Shown here: in pieces, positions 7,287 to 15,978 of the stretch
How the letters are laid out: every line of letters begins with the position of its first letter
How positions within the stretch are numbered: position 1 is the stretch's first letter
Assembly (NCBI RefSeq): GCF_007830265.1
Contig: NZ_VLKE01000001.1
Coordinates: 6,200,001-6,264,000, forward strand
Direction of reading: 5' to 3'
DNA: 64,000 bases
Source: Micromonospora olivasterospora
GTDB lineage: Bacteria > Actinomycetota > Actinomycetes > Mycobacteriales > Micromonosporaceae
Notes under the pieces: generated by a model
What the model was told of the DNA's origin: nothing
Database searches by the model: none
The model's input: only the letters and a program-made list of their open reading frames with translations
Made by a program: the position numbers and the translations under genes

Positions 7287-9668
7287 TCACCCGGCGCCGC
7301 CGGTGAGCAGCCGTTCGCACGTCCGCACCAGCAGCGCGCACGCACTGCGCCCGGCCGGTCCCGAGTCCGGCGCCATGGACTGCGTCCGCCAGAACGCCAA
7401 CGCCCTGCTCGCGGCCTGGGCTACCTGCCCCGAGCCGGCGTCGTCCGCCAGGCCGAGCCGGGACCGCGAGTCCGGACCGTGCTCGCCGAGCAGGCGCAGC
7501 GCCTCGTCCTGCCCGCGCGGCAGCCGGATCCGCCGGCCCTGCAACGCCTGCAACAGGTCCAGCTCGGCCACCTCGTGCGCGCCCGCGACGGCCGCCTCCA
7601 CCGCCCGGGCGAACCGGTCGTCCAGCTGCCCCGCGGCCAGGCAGGCCGCCAGTGCGCGCAGCGTCCACCGGGCGGCCAACACCCCCGCCCAGGCGCGTAC
7701 CCGGGCGCGCAGCGCCGCCTCGACCGCCGCACCGCCGCCCGGGGCCACCCGCCAGTCCACGATCGCGTCGCACATCGACGTCAGCTGCTGGTGTGATCCG
7801 GCCGTCGCGGCGGTACCCTCGCGCAGCGCGCAGATCGCCACCGGGGGGAACCCGTCCCCGCCCGGCGCGCGCAGAGCGGCCAGGAACTCCAACTCCGCCG
7901 CGCTGGCCGGCCCGGACAGCACCAGCACGACCGCGTCGGGGGGCCCGTCGACAGTCCCCGACCAGCGGCGCAGCCGGGCCGCGAGGTCGGCGTCGACCCG
8001 GTCGCGGTAGCGCAGCAGCCGCAGCCCGCGCAGCGCGTCCACGGGGCCCTCGATCAGTATCCGGTCCACCTCGGCCGCTGCGCCCGGCCACCCGGCGCCG
8101 GACCGGTCGGGCAGCCGGACCGGCCGCCACGGCGGTGCCCCGGGAGTTGGCTCCAGCGTGACCCGCGGGTATGGCTGGTACTGGTAACCGGTCGGCGAGA
8201 CCACCCCGACCGGTGGATCCCATCTGGCGGTGTCGGCCGGCTCGTACAGCACCGACACCAGCTCAGGTGCCGAGGCCCCGACCACCACCACCCGGCTGCG
8301 ACCGTCCTGCCGGTCGACCGCGACCCGTAACGGCGGGCTGTCCGCGGGCGCCTCCCGGCTGGTCACGAGCAGGGTCAGCAGGCGGCGCGCGGAAACACCG
8401 GCCGGCAGCTCTGGCGCGGCGGCGGCCTCGTCCGGCGGCGGCCCGGCCGGCTCCGGCGCGGCGGTGCGCGTGGGCTCCGGCGCGGCGGTGCGCGTGGGCT
8501 CCGGCAAGTCGCCGCCGACCCGCTCCGGCAGCAGGATGTCCACCACGGTCGGCGCGCCCCGGCCGGCCCGTTCCACCCGCAGCCGGCCGCCCAGCGCGGC
8601 CAGCCGCCGGGAGTCGTCCCGCAGCGCCGCGACGACCCGGGCCGGGTCGGCGCCGGCCCGCTGCGCGCGGATGGTCAACACCCCGTCGGACCGGCCCAGT
8701 TCCAGGTGCACCGGCTGCTCGCCGCCGCTGGCGCCCAACGCGGCCGCCGCGGACACCCCGGCCTGGTACAGCCCGGACTCGACCTCCCAGCCCTGGCGCC
8801 GGCCCAGTTCGCCGCGGAGGACCACCGGCACCGGCAACGCCGCGGTGACCTCCTCCAGCGCCGCGCGCACGCCGGTGCTGCGCAGCACCTGCGGGTACAC
8901 CCCGCGGACAACGGCCCGGAACTGCTCGATCATCTCGCCCAACCCGGCCCGGATGCCGCCGGCGATCGCCGTCGCCTCCGGTGAGCCGGCGCGCAGCGCC
9001 CGCTCAAGGTCCGCGGTGCGGTCCAGGATCGCCCGCAGCTGCCGGCCGGGCGTCGCGGTGACCGCGGTGGCGAGCCGGTCGCGCTCCACCGCCTGCACCG
9101 TGAACAACTCCATCTGGGTCGCGCTGACCCGCCGTACCGCCCGGTCGACCCGGGCCCGCACGGCAGTGCACGCCGCACGGTGGCTCGCCTGCCGCAGCAG
9201 TAGGCCGACGCAGACCGCTGTCTCGCCCAGCGGCACCGCGGCGTCCAGCGGGTACCGGGGATTCTCCGGGTGTGCCAGCACCAGCACCGCGTACCGGGCG
9301 CCGCCGTCGGTCACGTCCGCGGTCGCCACCACCCCGGCCGTGCCCAGCAGCAGGTCCGGGTCGGCTACCGGGTTCGGCAGGGCGGCCAGCATCCAGCGCC
9401 GGGACCGCCACGTGATCGCGGGTGCCCATGACAGGGCGCTGCTGTCGTATGCCGTTTCCGTCGGCAGCCACAGCGCCGCGTAGCGCACCGCGTGGGCCCG
9501 GGCGAGTTCGCGCAGCAGCGTGCGCAGGATCGGCCGGTATCCGCCCAGCGGGTCCCGCGGCCCGGCCGGCGCGGGCAGCGCACCCGAGGACGCCAACCGG
9601 GCCAGAGCGGTGAACGGCCCGGCCGGGCGGGGTGGGTATGCCGGCTCGCCGGCTGTGTTCCGGGGCAC
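7287..9668 (-). CDS. Histidine-kinase-like protein with degenerate catalytic motifs
   Basis: 793 residues from a GTG start. Residues 1-180 resemble a GAF-type sensor. Residues 185-240 align with the HisKA_3 helix of NarL-type kinases, but the usual ERDLHDGAQ reads ERDRLATAVTATPGR, so the phosphoacceptor His is absent. The region where the N-box and G1 box should lie (YQAGVSAAAALGASGG; VLTIRAQRAGADPARV) also lacks the Asn and DxGxG residues. A Pro/Glu linker with a duplicated EPTRTAAP unit leads to a 350-residue C-terminal part of unknown fold (LIEGPVDALRGLRLLRYRDR). It lies 4 bases downstream of the response-regulator stop, so the two are co-expressed. Likely a pseudokinase or scaffold for that regulator (inference). 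Confidence 0.7.
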   Translation of the reverse strand: MPRNTAGEPAYPPRPAGPFTALARLASSGALPAPAGPRDPLGGYRPILRTLLRELARAHAVRYAALWLPTETAYDSSALSWAPAITWRSRRWMLAALPNPVADPDLLLGTAGVVATADVTDGGARYAVLVLAHPENPRYPLDAAVPLGETAVCVGLLLRQASHRAACTAVRARVDRAVRRVSATQMELFTVQAVERDRLATAVTATPGRQLRAILDRTADLERALRAGSPEATAIAGGIRAGLGEMIEQFRAVVRGVYPQVLRSTGVRAALEEVTAALPVPVVLRGELGRRQGWEVESGLYQAGVSAAAALGASGGEQPVHLELGRSDGVLTIRAQRAGADPARVVAALRDDSRRLAALGGRLRVERAGRGAPTVVDILLPERVGGDLPEPTRTAAPEPTRTAAPEPAGPPPDEAAAAPELPAGVSARRLLTLLVTSREAPADSPPLRVAVDRQDGRSRVVVVGASAPELVSVLYEPADTARWDPPVGVVSPTGYQYQPYPRVTLEPTPGAPPWRPVRLPDRSGAGWPGAAAEVDRILIEGPVDALRGLRLLRYRDRVDADLAARLRRWSGTVDGPPDAVVLVLSGPASAAELEFLAALRAPGGDGFPPVAICALREGTAATAGSHQQLTSMCDAIVDWRVAPGGGAAVEAALRARVRAWAGVLAARWTLRALAACLAAGQLDDRFARAVEAAVAGAHEVAELDLLQALQGRRIRLPRGQDEALRLLGEHGPDSRSRLGLADDAGSGQVAQAASRALAFWRTQSMAPDSGPAGRSACALLVRTCERLLTGGAG

Positions 9669-9672
9669 GGCG

Positions 9673-10338
9673 CTAGCCCGCCATCTGGTTCGAGCGCATG
9701 TAGGCGAGCACCGCCAGAACCCGCCGGTGGTGCGCGGCCGACTCGGCCGGCAGGTTCAGCTTGGTGAATATGCTCGCGATCCGCTTCTCGACCGTTTTGA
9801 CCGACAGGAACAACTCCGTCGCGATCGCGGAATTCGACCGCCCTTCCGCCATGAGCCGCAGCACGGCGCGTTCCTGCTCGGTGAGATCGGCCAGCACACT
9901 GCGTACCGGTGGGCTCGGCCGGTCCACCAGGTTGGCGGCCAGCGCCGGCTCGATCACGATCTCGCCGGCGGCGATGCGCACCAGCGTGTCGGCGAGCACG
10001 GCCACCCCGGCCACCTGGTCTTTGAGCCGGTACCCGATCCGCTCGGTGCCGATCTCCAGCAGTCGGAACAGGTAGTGCGCCTCGGCGTGCTGGGACAGCA
10101 GCAGCAGCCCGACGTGGGGGTGTTCCGCCCGTACGCGCTGGGCGGTCTGCAGTCCGCCGTCCGCGCCTGGCGGCATCCGGATGTCCATGATTGCCACGTC
10201 GACGGGGGTACGGGCCAGTAACTCCAGCAGTCGGTCGCCGTCCTCGACGCAGCCGACCACCTGGTGCCCCGCGGCGGACAGCAGCAGTTGCAGCCCTTCC
10301 CGGAACAGCGCGCCGTCGTCGGCTACCGCAACGTCCAT
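9673..10338 (-). CDS. LuxR/NarL-family response regulator
   Basis: 221 residues from the ATG at 10336-10338. The receiver domain has acidic pocket residues VADDGALFREGL, phosphoacceptor VAIMDIRMP (about residue 53) and the late Lys (YRLKDQV). The C-terminal helix-turn-helix (LTEQERAVLRLMAEGRSNSAIATELFLSVKTVEKRI) is the GerE/LuxR DNA-binding type. It is divergent from the Hsp70-like gene across 130 bases that contain a perfect palindrome at 10376-10389, a plausible binding site. The downstream gene is the pseudo-kinase. A broken copy of the 3' side of the receiver coding region survives near 15.8 kb beside the second Hsp70 gene. Confidence 0.9.
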   Translation of the reverse strand: MDVAVADDGALFREGLQLLLSAAGHQVVGCVEDGDRLLELLARTPVDVAIMDIRMPPGADGGLQTAQRVRAEHPHVGLLLLSQHAEAHYLFRLLEIGTERIGYRLKDQVAGVAVLADTLVRIAAGEIVIEPALAANLVDRPSPPVRSVLADLTEQERAVLRLMAEGRSNSAIATELFLSVKTVEKRIASIFTKLNLPAESAAHHRRVLAVLAYMRSNQMAG

Positions 10339-10375
10339 GGCTCGTCTCCCGATGTCAATAACCACGATCTTGTGA

Positions 10376-10389
10376 CCCGGTATACCGGG
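10376..10389. promoter_or_regulatory. Perfect 14-base palindrome between response regulator and Hsp70-like gene
   Basis: The sequence CCCGGTATACCGGG reads the same on both strands. It sits 37 bases upstream of the response-regulator ATG and 79 bases upstream of the Hsp70-like ATG. The same core (12 of 14 bases symmetrical) is kept at 15887-15898 in front of the second Hsp70 copy although the regulator there is destroyed, which suggests it serves the Hsp70 gene. Confidence 0.5.
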
Positions 10390-10468
10390 GCGTATCGTGG
10401 TGGCGCCGTTAACCAGCCACGACGTTGTTGCATGGTAGCGGCGGCGGGCTCGGCGAGGGGACTCTGGT

Positions 10469-12475
10469 ATGTATGGGGTGGGCATCGACCTGGGTACCAG
10501 CTTCACCGCCGCAGCGACAGCCTCCGCCTGGGCCCTGGACATGGTGCCCCTGGCCGGGCAGGCGATCGTCACCCCGTCGGTCGCCTACCTCGACGAACAG
10601 GGCGCGCTGCTGACCGGTGAGGCGGCCGACCGCCTCGGCCTGCAGAACCCCAGCCGGATGGCGCGGGAGTTCAAACGCCGCCTCGGTGATCCCACCCCGG
10701 TGATCCTGGACGGGGCGCCATACTCCCCCACCGCCCTGATGGCCGCCCTGCTCCAGTCCGTGGTGGACACCGTCAGCCAGGCCCAGGGCGCCCCACCCGA
10801 CCGGATCGTGCTGACCCACCCGGCCGTGTGGGGCCCGTACCGGCGCGAACAGTTCGCCGAGATCCCCCACCTGGCCGGCCTGCCCCGCCCACACACCGAC
10901 CCGGGACGGGCAGCCCGGTCCGACGGCCCGACCGTCATCACCATCACCGAACCGGTCGCCGCGGCCACCTACTACTGCTCCACCCAACCACTCCCCCCCG
11001 ACGGCCTGCTGGCCGTCTACGACCTGGGCGGAGGCACCTTCGACAGCGCCGTGGTCCGCAACGGCCGCGACGGACTGGAGATCATCGGCACCCCCGAAGG
11101 CATCGAATGGCTCGGCGGCGCCGACTTCGACCAGGCGATCATGGACCACGTCGACCGCCAACTCGACGGCGCGATCACCGCCCTGGACCCCACCGACCCC
11201 GGCACCCCGGCGATCCTGGCCGCCGTCCAACGCGACTGCATGCTCGCGAAAGAAGCCCTGTCCACCCGCGACAAGGCCGACATCACCGTCCCCCTGCCCG
11301 GCTCCGACCGGCACGTAACCGTGACCCGGGAAGCGTTCGAGCAGATGATCACACCACCCGTGGAAACCACCATGGAAACGTTCCGGCGGACCCTCACCGC
11401 CGCCGGCATCACCATGCAGGACCTCACCGCCGTGCTCCTGGTCGGCGGATCATCCCAGATCCCCCTGGTCACCCAACTACTACGAGACACACTGCGGCGA
11501 CCAATCATGACCAACACCCACCCGAAACACGCAGTCGCCCTCGGCGCCGCCATGCTCAGCTCCGACACCCACACCGCACACTTCATCCCCGCACCCCGCA
11601 TCCCCACAACCCGACGAACCAAGCCCAACACACCAACCACCACGGCCACCACCACAACGACCCGAACCAGCACACCGCCCACAGCAGCCGAACACGACAG
11701 CGGCGAGCCCGAGGCAGCAGCCCCAGCAGCAGCACTGGGCGCGCTGGCCCTGGAGGCGGGGCGCGGCGCGAAGCACTCGGCACGGCCGCCGGCCGAGCCG
11801 ACACAGCCGGTCAGCGGCCCTGCCGGAGACACTCAACCGGCGGACGTGCCGCCGCCGGCGTGGCGGCGGTGGTCACGGCCCGTGAACGCGCGCGTCGTTG
11901 TCGCGCTCGTCGCGGTCACCGGCCTGCTGGGCGCAGCGATGCTGCTCGGGACCGACACGCCGAGCGACCGGCCGCAGGTGTCCGGCGCGACGTCCGGGGC
12001 CGACATCCCGGGCGACCGGCCAATGCTCAAACTGGAGGACGTCCGGGTACAGAAACCGTCGAAGCTGGCTACGGTCCGCCCCGCGGTAGTAGGTACCAAG
12101 CATTTCGTCGACCGGCCGCCCGTCTTCACCAGCGTTCCCGCCCCGCTCACCGGAGCAGTGCTGATCCCCGGCTCCAGCAACGACAAGCGACTGACCGCCC
12201 CGGCGGACTACCTGGTCTTCGACGTCACACACGACGCCACCGTCTACGTCGCCCTCGACAGACGCGGATCACCGGAGGTGGACAACTGGTGGCCGGCGTG
12301 GCTGAACCAGCAGGGCTTCAAACGCACTGACATGATCATCCCAACCAACGACAAGAGCCAGCGCCACTTCGTCGTGTTCGCCAAAAAGGTGCCGGCCGGA
12401 CGCGTCACACTCGGACCGAACGCGGCAACAAGCGTGTACTCCACCGGATACATCACGCTCGTAACCGCCGATTAA
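10469..12475 (+). CDS. Membrane-anchored Hsp70-like protein, copy A
   Basis: 668 residues with ribosome site GAGGGGA seven bases before the ATG. Residues 1-370 are an Hsp70/actin-fold ATPase: phosphate-1 loop GVGIDLGTSFTAAAT, phosphate-2 loop VYDLGGGTFDSAVV, adenosine motif VLLVGGSSQIPLV. The canonical substrate-binding domain is absent. A Thr/Pro-rich linker, one transmembrane helix (VVVALVAVTGLLGAAMLLG, about residue 475) and one 16-residue RPQVSGATSGADIPGD unit lead to an extracytoplasmic domain of about 150 residues ending in VYSTGYITLVTAD. This topology (cytosolic ATPase, external domain) suggests transmembrane signalling rather than general folding. Nearly identical to copy B at 15979-18144 in the ATPase and outer domains. 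Confidence 0.85.
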   Translation: MYGVGIDLGTSFTAAATASAWALDMVPLAGQAIVTPSVAYLDEQGALLTGEAADRLGLQNPSRMAREFKRRLGDPTPVILDGAPYSPTALMAALLQSVVDTVSQAQGAPPDRIVLTHPAVWGPYRREQFAEIPHLAGLPRPHTDPGRAARSDGPTVITITEPVAAATYYCSTQPLPPDGLLAVYDLGGGTFDSAVVRNGRDGLEIIGTPEGIEWLGGADFDQAIMDHVDRQLDGAITALDPTDPGTPAILAAVQRDCMLAKEALSTRDKADITVPLPGSDRHVTVTREAFEQMITPPVETTMETFRRTLTAAGITMQDLTAVLLVGGSSQIPLVTQLLRDTLRRPIMTNTHPKHAVALGAAMLSSDTHTAHFIPAPRIPTTRRTKPNTPTTTATTTTTRTSTPPTAAEHDSGEPEAAAPAAALGALALEAGRGAKHSARPPAEPTQPVSGPAGDTQPADVPPPAWRRWSRPVNARVVVALVAVTGLLGAAMLLGTDTPSDRPQVSGATSGADIPGDRPMLKLEDVRVQKPSKLATVRPAVVGTKHFVDRPPVFTSVPAPLTGAVLIPGSSNDKRLTAPADYLVFDVTHDATVYVALDRRGSPEVDNWWPAWLNQQGFKRTDMIIPTNDKSQRHFVVFAKKVPAGRVTLGPNAATSVYSTGYITLVTAD

Positions 12476-12529
12476 CGGTGGTTTCGTGACAAGATGACCG
12501 TTCCGACGCTATGGCTGATCCAGCACAGA

Positions 12530-12665
12530 GGTTGATCGCGGTGGCGCCGATGCGTAGCAGCCCGCCAGGCGTGGTTCGCAGATAGCGTTGGGCGGCTTCG
12601 GGGTTGGTGCAGCTCACGAACCGGTCGTCGGTGCCGAACGTTGGCCTCTTGACCTGCGGTCGCAC
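12530..12665 (-). pseudogene. IS1634-type transposase relic
   Basis: On the minus strand the fragments DDRFVSCTNPEAAQR and YLRTTPGGLLRIGATAI correspond to two separated conserved stretches of IS1634-type DDE transposases (usually RFVVCHNPEAA and LLRTTPAGLLRID). They are joined here with the roughly 40-50 residues between them missing. No start, no terminal repeats and no complete catalytic triad are visible. The rest of 12476-12750 has no recognisable gene. The relic marks a past insertion between the two Hsp70 copies. Confidence 0.5.
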
Positions 12666-12934
12666 TCCCGCGAGCCGACCATATCGACGCGAAACCACGG
12701 GACGTAGGTCTCGGGACTGAAATGAACTGACCCACGGACCGGGGCCTGGCCGTGTTGGGAAGTATGAGGGCACTTCAAATCACGAAGCCGTGGCGCGTCC
12801 TGGTTCGCCGGCAGCAGGCGTGGCCGGCAGATTCTGTCACTGATTCACGAGGCGTGCCGCAGCCGGATGGCCTTCACCCAGTCGACGGCCAGCCGCCACT
12901 GCCCGACCTCTTGGCGGTACCGGTGCCAGATGCG

Positions 12935-13534
12935 ATGAGGTACTGCCTGGTCGAGTGGACGCCCGAGCAGCTCGCCACCCGGGCGGACGAGGCGATCGAT
13001 GTCCTTGCCGAGGCGCCGGGCCATGGCCCGGCGATGCGGGATGGCAGCCGTCGGCAGTTGGTCGAACACCTGACGATGCCCGGGTTCCGAGCGGTGGCCA
13101 TTCTGGGGCCGCTGGCCGACATCGTCGGATTCGGCTACGGCTATCTGTGTCGGCCTGGCCAGCGGTGGCGAAACTGGGCGGCCGGTGCGATGCCGGTCGT
13201 CGCCGATCGCAGGCGGTGGCTCGACGACGCCTACACCGTATCCGAGCTACAGGTCCGCCCGGCCCGCCAGGGCGGAGGGCTGGGTGAGGCAATGCTGCGC
13301 GGCATGCTGTCATCGGCCGGCACGCGGACGGCAGTGCTGTCGACGGCGGAGACGGCCGAGGCGCGGTCGCGGGCGTGGCGGCTGTATCGGCGGATGGGAT
13401 TCCGTGACCTGCGCCGCGGGCTGGGCTATCCCGGCGACCCGCGTTCGTTCGCCATCCTCGGCCGCGATCTGCCGTGGCGGGACGGTTCGGGGTGCACGGG
13501 GGATCGCGGTGCGTGGCCGGCAGTGAGGAGGTAG
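12935..13534 (+). CDS. GNAT-family N-acetyltransferase
   Basis: 199 residues from ATG 12935; the frame is open from 12752, so an earlier start (ATG 12752 or 12764) is possible, but that extension has no domain similarity. The acetyl-CoA site is VSELQVRPARQGGGLGEAMLRGML (motif A, Q/RxxGxG/A form at about residue 115), followed by RAWRLYRRMGFRDL, the typical fourth strand and helix. Substrate unknown. Its stop is followed after four bases by a small ORF with a very strong ribosome site, so the two may be co-transcribed. Confidence 0.75.
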   Translation: MRYCLVEWTPEQLATRADEAIDVLAEAPGHGPAMRDGSRRQLVEHLTMPGFRAVAILGPLADIVGFGYGYLCRPGQRWRNWAAGAMPVVADRRRWLDDAYTVSELQVRPARQGGGLGEAMLRGMLSSAGTRTAVLSTAETAEARSRAWRLYRRMGFRDLRRGLGYPGDPRSFAILGRDLPWRDGSGCTGDRGAWPAVRR

Positions 13535-13538
13535 CGCA

Positions 13539-13709
13539 ATGCTGAGGCACCGGACCCTGCTGCTCGCCGGAGTTCTGTTCGCGTCGGCGCTACGGACGGT
13601 TGCCGACTGCGGTCACTGGGGCTACGCGCGGCTGGCGGTGCTCCGCGGACGTGGACCGCGCAGCCGGTCATCGACAGAGACCTTTCATATCAACTTCGCC
13701 ACGGATTGA
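13539..13709 (+). CDS. Small 56-residue ORF, possible secreted or membrane peptide
   Basis: An ideal GAGGAGG lies seven bases before the ATG at 13539. The product begins MLRHRTLLLAGVLFASALRT, a basic N-terminus and a hydrophobic stretch like a short signal peptide, then a polar Arg/Ser-rich tail to the TGA at 13707. It starts four bases after the acetyltransferase stop. No family recognised. The strong translation signal and position argue that it is expressed, but the peptide is too short for certainty. Confidence 0.45.
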   Translation: MLRHRTLLLAGVLFASALRTVADCGHWGYARLAVLRGRGPRSRSSTETFHINFATD

Positions 13710-13809
13710 TCCACGCACGCTTTGCAGTACGTGCACACAGGGACGCGAAGGGGCGCCGCGCCGAGGCGCCGGACTTCGAAACCATCCCTTTCACAGTGGA
13801 GTGACCGAC

Positions 13810-15267
13810 GTGAACAGAACCCTCCGAAGGCTACTCTCCCTGGCGGGCGGCCTGCTGCTCGGCATGCTCGCGGCGCTGGTGGCGGTGAGCCCCGCGGCAG
13901 CGCATCAGACCCGGGTCAGCGGGGCCGCGGTGTGCCAGCCGGACGGCACGTATGAGATCACCTGGCAGGTAAACAACGGCAGCTGGGAGAACAGATACGC
14001 TCAGATCACCAAGCTCGTCGCGCGACCGCAGGAGCCGATCGACGGGATCAAGGTGGGCAGCGCGATCAGCGCCGACACCGACGGCAACGGTCCGAAAGGT
14101 GTCGTAACCGGCGTGCAGCGGGTGCCGGGCACGACGACGAGTGCCACCCTGACGGTGTCGGCGACCTGGTTCGAGCGCAACGGCGACCGTACCGGCATCT
14201 CCAGCACCGACTCCGGCCACGCCGCTGGCCTCAAGGGGACGTGCAGGAAGACACCGCAATGCGTCGGCATGGCACAGGCCACGTACAAACATACGTTCGA
14301 CGGCGCGAAGGGCCGGGCGACGATCGAGCTCGCCGGTGACCTGCCCCTGTGCAAGGATCAGAAGCAGGAGTTCCTCCTCGTCTCCTACTTCGCGCCGAGC
14401 GCCGAGGCGAGTTGGCCGCAATACGCGCACGACCACCACATCGCGGCGATCGACGCCACGCACCGTAAGGTTGAGCTGAAGGTCGACGTGCCGAAGTGCT
14501 ACACCCAGATCGACCTTGTCTGGGGCGGCAAGAGCGAGCTGATCACGCCAATGTTGGCGAAGGGCAAGCGCTACGGCGACAAGAAGCTGGGCAGCAAGGG
14601 CAAGCCCGGCAACCGCTCCGCCGGCCCGCTCGGCGCCTACAACGGCGGTGCCGTGTCCTGCGCACAGCCGAAGGCCACCTTCGTGCCGGCCTGCGACGGG
14701 TCGGTCACCGTCCATCTCAGCGGTGGCCGCTATCCGGTGACGTTCCGGGTCACCGCGGCCGGTGTGGACCGTGCTGCCGAGGTGCCCGCGGGGAAGTCGG
14801 TGAAGTTGCAGCTGCCGGCGGGCACGGGCCCGATCGTCGTAGCCGAGCGGGGCAAGGAAGTGGCTCGTTATCTCTGGTCGCGGCCGTCGACCTGCGGGCT
14901 GCCCACGATGTCCACCGAGTCGACCTGCACCGAGCTGAAGGTGACCATCACCCATCCGGGTCAGGGGATGCCGCCGATGGAGGCGGTCGCCAGCTATGGC
15001 ACGCAGGACAGGAAGATCACGGCCTCCGACGGGAGATCGGAGACGGTCGTCTTCGCCGCCGGACGAGAGCGCGTCGTCAATGTGGTATTTGACGGCGACG
15101 ACTACAAGCTGATCGGTGAGTACGAGGACCCGGGCACCTGCGAGAAGCTGCCGGCGACAGGTGCGATGACCGCCCGGATCAGCCTCATCGGAGTCCTGAT
15201 GGTCGCCTTCGGGGCGGCCCTGATCATCTTCGTGCGCCGCAGAAAGACGTCGACCGACGAGCGCTAG
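13810..15267 (+). CDS. LPXTG-anchored cell-surface protein
   Basis: 485 residues. The start is a GTG at 13810 with GGAG eight bases upstream (GTG 13801 is an alternative). The N-terminal signal peptide VNRTLRRLLSLAGGLLLGML ends near AAAHQ. The mature part contains Cys pairs and beta-rich repeats of about 100 residues (VCQPDGTYEITWQVNN; ATFVPACDGSVTVHLSGG; TCTELKVTITHPG), like Ig-type surface domains. The C-terminus has LPATG, a hydrophobic helix (LIGVLMVAFGAALIIFV) and RRRK, the full sortase sorting signal. Expected to be covalently attached to peptidoglycan. No sortase gene in the window. Followed by a strong hairpin at 15413-15466. Confidence 0.9.
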   Translation: MNRTLRRLLSLAGGLLLGMLAALVAVSPAAAHQTRVSGAAVCQPDGTYEITWQVNNGSWENRYAQITKLVARPQEPIDGIKVGSAISADTDGNGPKGVVTGVQRVPGTTTSATLTVSATWFERNGDRTGISSTDSGHAAGLKGTCRKTPQCVGMAQATYKHTFDGAKGRATIELAGDLPLCKDQKQEFLLVSYFAPSAEASWPQYAHDHHIAAIDATHRKVELKVDVPKCYTQIDLVWGGKSELITPMLAKGKRYGDKKLGSKGKPGNRSAGPLGAYNGGAVSCAQPKATFVPACDGSVTVHLSGGRYPVTFRVTAAGVDRAAEVPAGKSVKLQLPAGTGPIVVAERGKEVARYLWSRPSTCGLPTMSTESTCTELKVTITHPGQGMPPMEAVASYGTQDRKITASDGRSETVVFAAGRERVVNVVFDGDDYKLIGEYEDPGTCEKLPATGAMTARISLIGVLMVAFGAALIIFVRRRKTSTDER

Positions 15268-15412
15268 TCAGTGCGCGTCCACCACGTTCGCCGGGTGGCC
15301 GGTGGTGGTCGTGGATCCTCGCCTTGGGAGCGAGCGGCCCCACCGACAAGTGATGCGGTGGGCGCCCGCGCGGACCAAATGTTCCTTGAGTCGCCCATGG
15401 TGGGCGGCAGAG

Positions 15413-15466
15413 GCCACGTCGGGACGGGCCGGCGCCGGGGTAGGTGCCGGCCAGTCCCGACGTGGC
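15413..15466 (+). terminator. Strong hairpin downstream of the LPXTG gene
   Basis: The arms GCCACGTCGGGAC and GTCCCGACGTGGC are perfectly complementary over 13 bases and enclose a further GC-rich stem (GGCCGGCGCC / GGTGCCGGCC). No T-run follows, which is common in actinobacteria. It lies 146 bases after the LPXTG stop, so it could end that transcript. Confidence 0.55.
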
Positions 15467-15754
15467 GCGATGACCGAACGCTCCCATCAGCAGTGCCTAC
15501 GATGATCGCACGTAGGAACAGCCGCGCAGCACCTGGACCAGCTTGTCGAACATGACGCGGTCATCGATCCGCCTACGGTGGTAGCCCAGGTGCTGTCCGG
15601 CATGGACGCCGCCGCGTTGACGCGGTTGCGGCAGGCTCGGGCCGACTCGCGGGAGTTGGCGTGGGCGCAGATGCTCTCTACTCGCGGGAGAACGCATCAC
15701 GCACGTGGAAGAAAACCTATCGCCGAACGGCTAGCCGACGCCACCGATCCGGTC
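15467..15754 (+). other. Gene-poor stretch with an unidentified coding fragment
   Basis: Between the hairpin and the response-regulator relic no intact gene is seen. One plus-strand frame (about 15520-15690) reads LDQLVEHDAVIDPPTVVAQV and then AAALTRLRQARADSRELAW, protein-like in composition but without a start codon after its upstream stop. It may be the tail of a destroyed gene. Family not recognised. Confidence 0.3.
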
Positions 15755-15872
15755 AGCAGCAGCCGACGTCGGGGTACTTCGCGCGTACGCGCTGGGCGGT
15801 CCGCAGTCCGCCGTCCGCGCCTGGCGGCAGCCGAATGTCCATGACGGCCACATCGACAGCAACTCCAGCACC
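15755..15872 (-). pseudogene. Remnant of response-regulator gene (duplicate of 9673-10338)
   Basis: Read on the minus strand this segment encodes VAVMDIRLPPGADGGLRTAQ, matching residues 50-70 of the intact regulator, with several base changes. About 170 bases that should lie between here and the promoter region are missing: the segment joins directly to the sequence containing the palindrome. The receiver N-terminus, start codon and DNA-binding domain are absent, so it is non-functional. It shows that the duplication giving the second Hsp70 gene originally included the divergent regulator. Confidence 0.85.
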
Positions 15873-15886
15873 GACGATCTTGTGAC

Positions 15887-15898
15887 CCGGTATACCGG
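15887..15898. promoter_or_regulatory. Second copy of the Hsp70-upstream palindrome
   Basis: CCGGTATACCGG, 80 bases before the ATG of the second Hsp70-like gene, within about 100 bases nearly identical to the promoter region of copy A. The outermost base pair of the copy-A palindrome is lost. Confidence 0.45.
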
Positions 15899-15978
15899 AG
15901 CGTATCGTGGTGGCGCCGTTAACCAGCCACGACGTTGTTGCATGGTAGCGGCGGCGGGCTCGGCGAGGGGACTCTGGT

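Larger units (their letters stand above)
10371..12475 (+). repeat. Direct repeat containing Hsp70 copy A and its promoter
   Basis: The promoter region and coding sequence from 10371 to 12475 recur at 15881-18144 in the same orientation, 5.5 kb apart. The first 1.3 kb and last 0.4 kb are close to identical; the centre is diverged. Homologous recombination between the copies would delete the acetyltransferase and LPXTG genes. Confidence 0.85.

Noticed and set aside
11017..11832. Minus-strand frames opposite the two Hsp70-like genes
   Set aside because: Present identically in both copies only because the DNA is duplicated; composition is that of antisense translation.
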